Source of the DNA: Prostheceraeus crozeri
Lineage: Eukaryota; Platyhelminthes; Polycladida; Euryleptidae
Direction: 5' to 3'
Assembly (NCBI GenBank): GCA_907163375.1
Contig: CAJQUW010001731.1
Location: 153,820-217,819 of the forward strand
Length of the DNA stretch: 64,000 nt
The position numbers were made by a program, and so were the translations under genes. Under the pieces are notes generated by a model. That model saw nothing but the letters and a program-made list of their open reading frames with translations, ran no database searches and was not told the DNA's origin. Positions 28,561 to 41,300 of the stretch are shown here, piece after piece. Positions within the stretch are counted from its first letter, which is position 1; each line of letters opens with the position of its first letter.

Positions 28561-29391
28561 TATTCATGAAACTCAAAACGAAATCCAACTAATTTACAAA
28601 AGAAGATTCCTACACCAATGTTTAGATTTGAGAATACTACCACGTTCACTGTGGTTCCAGTTACCAGGAAGATTCAAAAGTGATGCAAGTTAAATTGGAT
28701 GTTTGGAAAGAATATGCTTAGAAAAGAAATTGGATTGATAACAATGAAATTGAAATCTCTTAAAACTACACTTGAAACACGCAAATCTTGCTTCCGAGAA
28801 ATCATAGACGATAAATCTTTTTATAAAACGCTCGATGATATACTAGAAACGAAGAAACTGAAATATGAAGAAATCAGTAAAGCTAGAATTAAAGATGGAC
28901 TCAAACGTCTTCAAGATTTATGCGGCAATTCAGTATCTGAATCAGAACACAATTATTTGACTCATTTTTTTGAATTATCATCAAACGTGAATACCCAAAG
29001 TTCAGACTTAGTCATGATCAACAGTCTAAGCGATAATGAACTATCACTTTTGAGTAAAGGACCCAAGTTCGCATAATCCAAAGCTATCAACGTTAATAGT
29101 AAGTTAGACTTACATACCAGCTTCTGTCGATTGGCACATCAAAACGTATTAGCTAATTCAAGTTCTGAACAGTCAAATTCTCAAACAAGCGATCAAATTG
29201 AAAAATATCCATGGCATACTTACCTCAAAATGCCAGATAAAATTGACTACAGTTTAGAGGAAAAACTGAGAAGGATATATCGCAAAACAAAACGGATAAT
29301 TGACAATATTCCATACCAATCTAAATTCAGATATTTATCTGAAAATATTATTGTACAGAAAAAACAAAAGGTTGGCATAACCGACAAATAG
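28561..29391 (+). mobile_element. Penelope-like element remnant, N-terminal part
   Basis: Recognised from YKRRFLHQCLDLRILPRSLW (about 28,590-28,650), SDNELSLLSKGPKFA (ending near 29,076) and KYPWHTYLKMPDKIDYSLEE (about 29,200). All three are typical of the region before the reverse transcriptase of Penelope-like elements. The reverse transcriptase and GIY-YIG parts are not found, so this is a fragment, and an old one. Confidence 0.72.
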
Positions 29392-32300
29392 GACGCTAAT
29401 ATATCTAACATATTCCAGCACGCATTAAACCAAATTGCCTAGACTCGATTAAAGTCCTTTTTCACTCGATCACTGCGTTCTCTCGACAGCAATATCGCTC
29501 CTCTTAAAGTTGACTTTAATCTTCGTGAAAATAATTAGCCTACCCTTGTAATTTGACCGACTGCAGGCAATAATCGACATCCATAATTGGTGCCTCCTTG
29601 ATATTCTGCGCTCGTTTGTTTTGTGACATGATGAAGTCATTATAAAATTGCAGAGCGTTCTGTGCACTTCAATAATTTACAGGAAAGTTGGTTCTAGAAA
29701 TGCTTTTTGTTTGTCCTCGGTGAATTGTTCGAGCAAGATATGCTCCGAAACTATGGCTAAGTTACCACAGTACCTATTTTAGAACAAGAAGACTTTCAAT
29801 GTATATCTTTAATGAACAATATTAAAACTAATAAAATAACGGAATACATAATAGCATACTGCTGCATGATAAAGTATGAAGACGAATTCCGATCAAAATT
29901 TTGTACATCTTCTAAGAATGTCAACTGGAAGTTGTCAAGTATCAGTTATCTGTGCATATGAAACAGTAAATGCAGTATCACAGATGCACGAGAATTTGCG
30001 TAGTGCAGAAATATGATATCTATTGTTCAAAAGGCACACAGTGGCTTCATAAAAAAGAGCAAGGATTTCCAGTCGTTCCACACAGTAGTCCATCAAGCTG
30101 TAAAGAAAAGAAAGCATGAATTAATAAAATTACTATCTGATTTTCTATAATATTAATACAAAATTATGCTGTCTATCATATTAGCCGACCTAATTAACTC
30201 AATGACGTGCTTAGCTTGTACGTGCGATTATTTCCATAGCCCATTGTCAACATTAGCCCTGGTTATGTTGACTTGTACATGCTGTAGCCCAAAACTTGAT
30301 GTGTAACGGTGTATTTAAGACGGTATATTATAATACTTTTACCCGTATATACATTGTAAATTAAATGGAATGAATATTGCACACTGACGTTCTTAACATT
30401 ATGCAATAGTGGCCTAAAGGAAATCGTATCAAAATGAAAAATCGTGTTTTCCCTCATTTCCTGAGCTTTAAGTTTCGAATCATCTGCAATAATGTTGCGC
30501 GCATTCTGAATTCTGATCTCACGAGTAAGAATATCGTGTAAAAATTGAAACGACCTTATATTGCCTGTTTTCATAATCATGTCGTGTTTTTATCATCATG
30601 ATTTCATGGTTGTGCTTTTCAATTCGCTCTAGTAAGTATCTTGAAGAGGAAATGCGTGAGGAGAGTCATGAAGTCATGGGATCTGGGAAGGAAGGAAGGA
30701 CTTTAGGTTAAGAACTGAGTGAGGATATTCTTACAGCCGTTGGATGGATGAAAGGCGGACATATGACCCTCTGAAAGAACTAAATGAATGGGCAATAACT
30801 GTATTCACAAATCGATTATTTCTGATGAACCGCATGCGAGCATTAGCTGATAGAAAGTCTAATTGGTTATGCTATCTAAGAAATTACAGTCATTCCTAGG
30901 ATGTATATTGATAGAGCTCACAAATTCAGCATTTTTTATGAGAAGCATGTGTCATTCAGAGAATCTAATCGAATTTTTCTAGATCGAAAAATTGAGAACA
31001 GAAGAGCAGTAGGCCTATGTAATTCGCATTGAGTGATAAAAGAAGTACTTCATGACGCAAAAAGAGAGATGATGTGCAATTTCCACTTTATCTACATGCT
31101 TCATGAGATTTTTATTCATAAATACATGCCTACATCTAGGGATTACAATCATAAGCAAGAAAGACGGCTATATGTGGACGATTCAATACGAAAAGACTAA
31201 AAAGACAATATTGTAGTAAGGGATAGGAATGAAACATAGCTGTATTAAAAAGATGCAGAAAATGTAAATTTTCTGGAATAATAATTGATGAGCTAAATCT
31301 AGAATCACACAGTGAATGTAAATGCCAAAACAGGTTGATGTTTAAATATCCCTCATCAGCTGCATACAAACTCTAACTATCAGACAGCCTCATTGATTTT
31401 GCTAACATAATATCGCAGATCAGAAAATAACATACACATGTATTTGAAATTTGGCAGGAGAAGAGAGTTGTCTTCAAGACAATCGAACGGAAAAATACCA
31501 ACAAGAAAAGCATTATGAATGGCTTTCACCTTTCAGTAAACATGAAAGCGCTCCATGCCACTCAATAAACAAGATTAACTTACAGACAGCATCATAACGA
31601 GCAGTGCGAAATCAACTTGGACGGGCTTGAATATTTCAGTACCACTTGCGTTTGTTAGTTTGTTAGTACAATTCTTCTCTAACCAACTTCAAAATAATTT
31701 TTGTCTGTCAAACAATCTCTCCCAACATGTCGGTGTATAAATGAAAGCTACTGAATCAAACTGTCGTTCATTACCCAATTGATGATCACCAAGTCAACTG
31801 TTTAACTGTCCAAATGTATTAGCTTCCAACTATCCTCATGTATAATACGAGTTTGCAATACAATATATCATACATCTTTATAGATAAAGATTATAAATAA
31901 ACTTTTATAAGAATGTGGAACTTTCTGCCTAATCATTCATTATACCTCACGATTGCCATCTGAAAATTTAAACTGTACATATTTTCCAAATATTGGGAGG
32001 CAGTTACGCTTTGCATTGGTTAACTTTTCAAGTGCACTGGCGCGCTTGAAAATGTAACTCTGTTGTAGAAATTGCGACTTCATAGAAATACTGATAAATG
32101 AAGTTCTAATGTCACTTATTTATCCCTACGACTATCCCATGTGAAATGAACCTGAGCACGCCGTCCCATTCCTACCGAGAAGCCTGGTATGACTGATAGG
32201 TAAAAATGCGGAAATATTAACATAAATACTGTATGTCAACATGGGGAACACATAACATGAGGCTACCACATTGGAATCTACACAATCTAAACACGAAGCA

Positions 32301-32983
32301 TGCAACGCGCCTTTGTTTCATGAATCTTAACAGTCGCAAGTCTAAATATCACACATTTTTGTAACTACCTTGATTTCACATAAGCGTAACATGAAGTTAG
32401 CATAACAAAGCAAGAAAAATTCTAAAACATTGATTGGTGTGCTCAGAAAATCTAGTTGACCATACTACGTTATGTCAACATAGTCTACAATCTCTACTTA
32501 GCATAATTATGGCTGATGAAGTGTTGATAAATACTGCATTTCACTTTAACCACACAGAAAGTACTGTCATTGATTTCTAAGCCAAAAACGATGAAAATGT
32601 AATGAAACAAAAGTTGCCGATTTTTTGTTTATTTTCCTTCACATATTGTGTAGCACTGGGTCGCATCTACACATGCTCTGTGTTCATTAGTAGTAGTCAC
32701 AGGAATTGCAAAAAAAGTTGTAGGCCTAAAGATTAAAATTCAGTCATTGCACTGAAATGTTTGTAAATTGGAATGATGTAAGTAAAGCAAATCATTCCTA
32801 AAGATGTTCTCTCAAAAATTGCATTGGATAATACCCAATGAACATTTCTGTGAAAGATACGAAATGTTGGTTCTAAAAATCATCAGCTGCTTTTCAGCAT
32901 CACGCAACTTGAAGGATATTGATGTTACTAAATTCAAAGCGAAATGATAACAATGAATCATGAAGTACACACTGATAAGTTAC
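29392..32983. other. No gene established; possible distal exons of the galectin gene
   Basis: AT-rich intron-like DNA. On the minus strand a strong acceptor (CTTTCTTTTCTTTACAG, about 30,101-30,117) precedes a 53-residue open stretch to a stop at 29,935 (MDYCVERLEILALFYEA). It could be a terminal exon but has no recognisable domain. A GT donor at about 31,578 follows a hydrophobic stretch (VDFALLVMMLS). Neither is strong enough to annotate as coding. Confidence 0.3.
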
Positions 32984-33137
32984 CGGTGTCTCACGATTGT
33001 CAGTCACAAAAGTCGCCACTGTTGGCATGACGACGTATGTCCACGATGAAGAGGTTACAGTGTACATGCCGGCTCTAGTCATTTCATACTGTCGTATTTC
33101 TATGGTTGTTGGACTGACTTCACGTTGCACTTCCAAA
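32984..33137 (-). CDS. Candidate exon downstream of the galectin domains
   Basis: An open minus-strand segment ending in a good donor (ACACCG|GTAACT) and encoding LEVQREVSPTTIEIRQYEM then AGMYTVTSSSWTYVVMPTVA, a beta-strand-rich pattern. The acceptor is weak (AATAG) and its phase does not match the preceding candidate exon, so an exon may be missing between them. Could be an Ig-like or other beta-sandwich domain; not recognised. Confidence 0.4.
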
Positions 33138-33566
33138 CTATTCATTTGCAAGTTGTTATTCTAGTCACATTTTTTTAACATGTTTGGTATATCTGAGTGA
33201 AACACGATATCAAAACTTTTTACATACGCAGCGCACGATCACAATATAATTAAGCATATCAATCCCATGGCGGTAAACACCGTATTTAATCCGTATCAGC
33301 AGAACGGTCATAGGATTATGATGCTGAAAAGGACGTGAATACATAAGTGCGTGGTATAGTGCGACTATTTACAAAATCAAATTGAATCGATATGATTAAG
33401 GAAATATGACATCCATGCCTGAATTTGAGCACATTTTCGAAGTCCACACTTAACACACCATAAAAATGGTCACACAAATTCCGATATCAAATCATACTGA
33501 AAAAGCCAAAGCAAAGCAAGACAGCAACCCTTCACCAATTTGATTATATAGAAATGTAATACTTAC

Positions 33567-33618
33567 TGCTAATGCGGATTTGTAAAGGACCTATGCTGAA
33601 TGTTTTCTCTGAAGACTC
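33567..33618 (-). CDS. Candidate small exon after galectin domain 4
   Basis: Good acceptor (TTTTTCTCATTCAG|GAG) and donor (AGCA|GTAAGT) enclose 52 bases that continue in phase 0 from domain 4 and encode ESSEKTFSIGPLQIRIS. Function unknown. Confidence 0.5.
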
Positions 33619-35270
33619 CTGAATGAGAAAAAGTGGTTCAAAATATAAACATTGTCAATCACTTCATTGAAATCGTCAATTTTTAAGAGAAATAAGGCTA
33701 TAATACAGATTGTTTTAGCATTGCCTGAAAATCAAAGATGTCATTATCACATTCCGAGAATCTCACGGAAGACCTTAACCCTCACGGAAAGTCGCACTGA
33801 AGATATAATTCAAAAGAAATTAAAAACAATTGTGATAGAGCAGTTTCTTCTGACGATGCTAATAAAAGCATAATATCTACTGATATTCACTGTCATTGTA
33901 AGTGAAAAATGTCAATGTTTGGAAATTGCTTTAAATGTTAATAGATAAGGATAGTCTCATAGTGTATCAGACTCAAATTTTCCGAAATGCATGAGTCCTG
34001 ACCTACAATCGTTCGATATGAGAAATAATGCTTTAAAACATGAATACATTTCAGTGATATCGCTAATTAGAGCGGTTCACCGAGAAGATCGCAAGGTATT
34101 CTAATACTATTTCATTTTATTAGTTGTAAAGAATAAGTGCAGATCAGAAGCAGCCGGATCAGAAAGCACGCGCATCATTTATTTAACAAGCAAATCAAAT
34201 ATAAGGTGAAACACGGTGTGACCTTTATCCATTTCGCGATGAAGTGAATGAACTGAATCGTCATACAGGTAAATATATTTGTATTTCCTGCGGCCTTTCG
34301 CCCGACTCTTTTTCATGCATAGAAAGGCATCGTGAAATACATGTCTAAACTGATACATGAATTCCATTTCACCTGAATGTCTGTCTTAATATGATTGACT
34401 AAAGAGAAGTTGATAGGCAGCTCTTTCTGACCGTCAAGAGACTGACTTATTCGTAGAAGCAGAACAATTCACAGCACAGGTGACCGATACACAAAATGTT
34501 AAAAGCATGTCAGAAAGTAAGACATTGTTGGAACTGCGAAACTTCCATAGATCAGTACGTCAAGGCAGATGCAATACAAGTAAAATGGAATTTCTCTCAA
34601 TTCTCTGTAGAGCTTTCAAATGATGTTATAAACTAAAAAATAAGCTAATTCGAGACCGCAAGGTCGATTTGATGTATAGAAAATTCCAACTTGATGAAAA
34701 CAATTTCATAATACAGTAATCTATGATGCGATCTTCATAAACATCAGTCTTAAATATATCAATCATCTGATCTCTGGTTGCCATGGGCGATAATGTGTCC
34801 AAATTCACTCGCACACACTTCTGTCAACGTCATCGCTCTCAAGAATTATCAAGTGAAGTCGTTCTTGAAACGGAGGAAGCGATCTCGTAAGCGAGATTGG
34901 AAACAGCCAGACATGAATGAATTAATGATTACTTCAATGAGCTGACAACAATTGTCAGAGATTGAAATATGATTTGAAAATACTTCAATATCAATTTCAA
35001 ATAATACTCTCACATAGATTCGTAAAATGTACACTGAGGTATATTGACAATAATTTCTGACAATTTTCAAAAAGTAAGCGAAATAACAGCAATAATAAAA
35101 CCGCGAAATAATAAGATGATTAGGCAACGAAAAATTTTGAATTCCGTTTATCATTCTACCAAAATATGAGCGAAAAAGTAAATTTCATATAGATAGGAGT
35201 AAGAAGTAAAACAAAAGAAGTGGCAATAGCTATGCAAGCAAACATTAATTAAAAGTCAACAGATACCTAC

Positions 35271-35387
35271 TTGTGAAACAAACCGAACGTCATGCAGCTC
35301 AACTTCACCGTCAACGAATATGTGAGATATTGTATCTTGACTGTCAGATGAAGGCATATGATGCACTTTGGAAGAATTTACAAGGAA
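35271..35387 (-). CDS. Galectin domain 4, third exon
   Basis: 117 bases, acceptor CTTTCTTTGCAG and donor GTAGGT, phase 0 at both ends. Encodes FLVNSSKVHHMPSSDSQD then ISHIFVDGEVELHDVRF, the F3-S2-F1 strands closing a galectin fold. Same length as the corresponding exon of domain 2. Confidence 0.85.
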
Positions 35388-38300
35388 CTGCAAAGAAAGG
35401 TGATGTACATTATCATTCAAGACATCGATTGCAAAGTTACAAACATGAAACATAATCGTTTCAACTTAGTCGGAAATTTCAGAATCTCTAACTTCATCTA
35501 CTATTCAATAAGAGAATCATATTTTGTATCGATAACAATATACTTGCACACTGTCAAGGTCAATGCCACATTACAAAACAGAGTGATTATCGAAGAACTA
35601 TTGAAGTATCAGTAACGCATAAATTTACAAAATTATGTTCTCATATTCTGTTCCAATTTTTCAAGTGAGGGTGCAACTCAATGTATTGATTCTATCTACA
35701 GTGGCGGAAAAAAGTCTGAATCCAGCTAAGATTTTTTTCATTATTTCACTTTTTCGCTACGCTAAGCCGAGATACCGTACGTAATGTTACCGTTAGATGA
35801 AATGAAAACGAAGTAATGATAATTATTGATTTGTGTAATGATAATAACATCAAAATAGCTATATTAGTCTGTTAATATTTCGTGGGTCCTCCTTTTGCAT
35901 CGATGATCGCTTGGCAACGGCGACCCATGGACTGGACCAAAGCCTCGCAGCGACTTCGCATAATACTGCGCCAAGCTTCACTTACGGTCTGGTACAGTTC
36001 GTCCTTATTAGAGGGACGTGAAGCCTTCACCGAACCGTCAACCTCTTTCCAAAGGGGCTCTATTGGATTCAGATCAGGTGACTGAGCCGGCCAACACATC
36101 GTCACGAATTCCTGGTGGTCCAACCATTGTTTTACGAATTTAGCGGTGTGCTTTGGATCGTTGTCGTGCTGAAACATCCATCGGCGGTTGGAGAACATGG
36201 TCTCCGCCGCAGGCAGCATGGTCTCCTCCAGAATAGATCGATATTGATACTGCTCCATCACTCCGTCTACCAGCCGAATAGGACCTGGTCCGAGCGCCGA
36301 CACCATGATGTTTCCTCCACCATGCTTCACCGAGGCACGACACAGGCAGGGTTCATCTCCTCGCCAGCGCGACGACGCATCACTGCCGAAGAGATTGAAC
36401 TTCGACTCGTCGGACCTGAGTACAACCTCCCACTGCTGGTCAGTCCAGTTAGGTGCTCTCTGGCCAAGGTCAGTCGAGCAACCCTGTTTTTCTCGGAGAT
36501 GAGTGGCTTCTGGCGAGCGACTCGCCCATAGAGTCCCACTTCCATGAGTCGATTTTGCACTGTTCGCGAAGTGATGTCAACGCCACAATCCTGCGATAAG
36601 GACTTTCGAATGTCAGGAGCAGTTAACCGTCGATTGTTTGAGCTCATGCGAACCACCAGTCGATCTTCACGTTCGCTAGTTGCCCGTGGCCTACCACTGC
36701 GAGGACGAGACTTGTACTCCCCAGTCGCTTGGAAGATTGATATCGCCTTCTGGACTGCACCGCGACTGACACCAAGAGCTTCAGCCACTTGGCGCTGTGA
36801 CTGTCCTGATTCAATACGATCAACTATCACAGCGCGTTGCTCCGTCGTTAATTCGGCACTCATGTTGATGAAAATGAATCTATTACAATTGTGTCAACAA
36901 ATCTACCAGTTTAAAAATTCAAATGACTAGAATGTTGTCAATCTAACTGCAGACGCATGCAATGGCAACTTTGATATCTGTGTTCATCAACAGTTGATAA
37001 CATAGCATTGCAAGCTAATACCATAGAAATACCTTAAAATCAACAGGTGGATTCAGACTTAATTCCGCCACTGTACATTGCGTTTCAAAAGCAGCACTTA
37101 CACTGATACACAAATTGAGAAGTAATGTCATTCTTGCATTGCGGTATTACTTAATAAATACCAGAAGAAATTCATTTAATATGATAATTACTTATAAATC
37201 GTAAGTTACAAGTTCATGAATTTCAACAGATTTACAAAACAACGTATAAACGAATTGATCGAAGTATACAGAGATACTCTGGTCGCACTCCATCATTAAT
37301 TACACAAACGTATCAACTATACCTTGTATACAAAATACTTGTGCACTCATGAGATTTTAGCTCACACTAAATATACATGTACATGTATGATAGCAATGAA
37401 CTCACTGAAAATCCACCGTCTTCTGATGCGATTCCCAATGTTAAAAGATCTTCAACATTCTCTGATAGGGAGACCTCATTAGATTCTTTCCATTCTCCTC
37501 TCTCATCCTTGGAACCAATGAGAATTGTCTGATTCGAATGAGAAAATTCGCAAGCTAGTGGCGCTCTTTCCAGTGGTCCATCTCCACATTGCAGTTGAAT
37601 TCGACACCTAGAAGGCAATCAGGAGTGACAATAAGGAAGAATAGAAAGTGCAATAACCATAATAACGACTGTCTTTCATTATCATTTCGATTACACAAGA
37701 TGACAATCAATACAATTTCAATTACGTGAAAATTTCACGATTAACGTTTTCAAAACTATTAGAAATTTCAAATTATCACCCAACTCTTCCACGTCGTAGA
37801 AGTGCTATTGAAATATACAGCCAGCATTCGATACTGCTTGCTGTAATGGATCAATGGTTCATGAGAAGAACCGTCATTAGAAGTTTTCTTACTCTATTGA
37901 AATCTAATAATAAAGTTGACATCGCAGAATTAGATTCATCTGCGCGCTTCGGTTTCCTAGAAAGGAAGGGTTATATGCAACCTTAATATCGAAATGGCAC
38001 ATCACATCACACAACTTGCTCCTTCTCGAATGGATAATTCGTGTATCGCTTGCTATTGGAAATGGCAAACAATAAGCTGTCAGCAGAGGACACCAGAGCC
38101 AGTGAGAGATGCGTGCGTGCTGTGATATCACTTCGCACACACCAAAACACACATCGATGTCTTGGCTTCGAGTCACTGTATGCACTATACGGTGAGCAAT
38201 ACCGAGGAGAGGATGTGAAATCCTCAAGTGAACTAATTTTCGTACGCCTGCTACTTTCTTTAATAATGATCGGAAGGGTCAACATTATGGAGAAAACTTG

Positions 38301-41300
38301 TGCGCAATGATCTGAAGTCTTCGAATCTGAAGGAATTTTAGCAATCGAAGCACTTTGCTGGAACTCACATTAATCCGCAAGCGACGCACGACTTTTTTTC
38401 CTATCTCTGTAAGGTATTAGGAATTCCTTTTTGCCCACCTAATAGGTTCCTCAATGTGCCGTCCATTTCGTATTAATCACACTTCTAGCAAACCGAAGCA
38501 GATAAACAAAATATTTAATTCTGTGGCTGACATAGTCTTAGGTATGCACTGCCAACTTACAATAAAAGACTCAGCCTCGCTTATCGAAAGACCTTCCTAC
38601 ATATAAATGGCAGCCCAAATTGAAAATTATTCACATCGCATTGACAAACGAATGCAGATGCTTGCATCATTTTTGTCTTTCTTGTTGTTTTATCTTTTTG
38701 TGTGAATGTTAAAGTAAAATATGCATGTCTACTGGGTATAAGTAGTAATTAGTTTTGAACATTTAGGCTGAAGTTTTTGCGTAACTTAAAGCTGAATTTT
38801 AGCTGAAGATAATTAATTTTCATATTGTGCAGAAAAGGTGAATATATCCGTTTTGCAGAATTATTTTGTGTCAATATTGGAAAATTCATGTAATTTTCTG
38901 CAATCCTATTCAGAACTTCTATTAACAAGTATGAAGCAAGACAGTCAGTCACAAAGTAGACCTTTGTTTGACACCGATTATTTGCACTTCAATCAAAACA
39001 CTTACCTTCCAGATTCTCTGTTTGGTACGACGAGATCCAACTCCACTGCTTTGCCTTTTATACTGTCGGGGATTCTATCGACATAAGGAATACTCTGAAA
39101 AGGTGACAACACGGTTCACAGATTCAGTCTCACATGATGTACAATCATTTGATGGAGAATTCCGAAAGTGATTTGTAAAAGACGAGATTTGTATAATTAC
39201 GTGTACATTCACGTATGGAATTTTTGTGTTGCTTGCAACTTATGACTATTATCAGTGTCCTCTGTATCAACCATGATAAAATTTACAAAATTACACGTCA
39301 TTTTTCGCCCTAAAGCAGCATGATTCCGCATTATTTTGAGCTAGGATATCTTTATTTATTTTTTAGATCAATATAGGAAAGTCCTTAAAATGGCATTCGA
39401 AGAAATGCCACGAACTTACCAAATGAGCAGGGAAAGACAAGCCGCTGAAATCGGCATCGCCATCCATCAAAACATGCGTCAAAGTGCTCTTATCACCATC
39501 TGTTTTCAGAGATAAATCCAGCTCTTCATTAGCAACTACAGTGAAGCCTTCACTTGTCGCCCTGATAGCCAATTGAAATTCTTCTCCTTCCGCAAATGGC
39601 ACCGCATTGGTATTGATCTGATTACACCACTTTCCGTCTACTTTCTCACTTAACGTAAGTTGCTTCTCCGGATGAAATGACGCAGATATTTGCAAACCGA
39701 CTTCATTTTGAGTATCTGTTCCTCGTTGAAGATTGATGCAGAAACTAAAATTAATCAAATACATTATATCAGCATCTTTAAAATGACATGGATAACACTC
39801 TTAACAACTTTGTTTTTCATGAGCTTTTTTTATTAGACCATCTGGCTTACTGTGGGTTTTTGAAAACGCAGGGTTGCATATTGGGTTTTCAAACAGTGTT
39901 TTTAGGTTTTTAAATTTAAATTCGCTGTTCCGCCTTGAAACGTTTACGAAACGTGATCAGTGTTAACCGCGAAAGGAAAAAGTTCAGAGAAAATAAGTTT
40001 CATCGATTGAAATCTCTGAGTTTCGTCTACGAGGATAAAGAGTAAGAATGTGAAATTCACCATAACTGTCTCTGACGTAACAGCAAATTGGTTTTCGTCG
40101 GATGAGTCAAAACTTTTGAATTCATATCAATGCTTTTTTGAAGGCATTTATGAACTTTTAGAAACCATTTAGTTCTTAAGTCGGCTCAGCTTCATGAGTC
40201 AACAATGCACTGGCAATATCTGAGCAACTCACCCATTACAAGATGAATTTACAGTGCCGCCCACATCAATCCGTCTGCCCGTCCTCATCGGTTCTGACAT
40301 ACGTGTAATAGAAGGGAGATCCTGAAAGTAATAAAAATGAATTGTTAAGTGAATATGTAAGGTCTGCATGTCATCTAAAACTAAATGGACCGTTCATCAA
40401 AAAGCAGCATGGCAAATTGCATATTTCATAGAAAATTGAAAGAATTCAGTATATTAAACTTACATTGCCAGAAAATTTTACATCATCTAATACAGTATCT
40501 CCGTCGACAGATATGTGAGTGTAATCTCCTGGAGAATCTCGCAGAGGATACGTCAGCATTGGACGATTGTTGACAAGTACCTGAAACGCGAATAAGACGC
40601 CCATAATGACAGCAAAATACAACAAAATGTCGAAAATTCAAAACCCTGTTCTTAGCTTGTATAAACTGTGCATATGATGACAGAGTTGTGATGGTTTTAT
40701 TATGTCAGACGAGATGTGAAATGATGAAATTCGAACATTTGAAGATATTTCTGACAAGAATATCAATCTGGTTATCCCAGCACCAATCTGCTTATCCGAA
40801 TAACTGATTGAACCACAGAATTAAATATTTTGTTTATCTGCTTCGGTTTGCTAGAAGTGTGATTAATACGAAATGGACGGCACATCGAGGAATCTATTAA
40901 GTGGGCAAAAAGGAATTCCTAATACCTTACAGAGATAGGAAAAAAAGTCGTGCGTCGCTTGCGGATTAATGTGAGTTCCAGCAAAGTGCTTCGATTGCCA
41001 AAATTCCTTCAAGATCGAAGAATTCAGATCATTGCGCACACGTATTCTCCATAATGTTTGGCCCTATTCCGAACATTATTAAGAAAGTACAGCGACGAAA
41101 ATTAGTTCACTTTGCTGATTTCACATCCTCTCCTCGCATTTCTCTCACTGTAACGTGCATACACAAATCGAAGCCAGGCATCGATGTGTTGTTTTGGTGA
41201 GTGCGAAGTATATCACACACGCACGCATCTCTCACTGGCTCTGGTGTCCTCTGCTGACAGCTTATTGTTTGCCATTTCCAATAGCAAGCGATACACGAAT

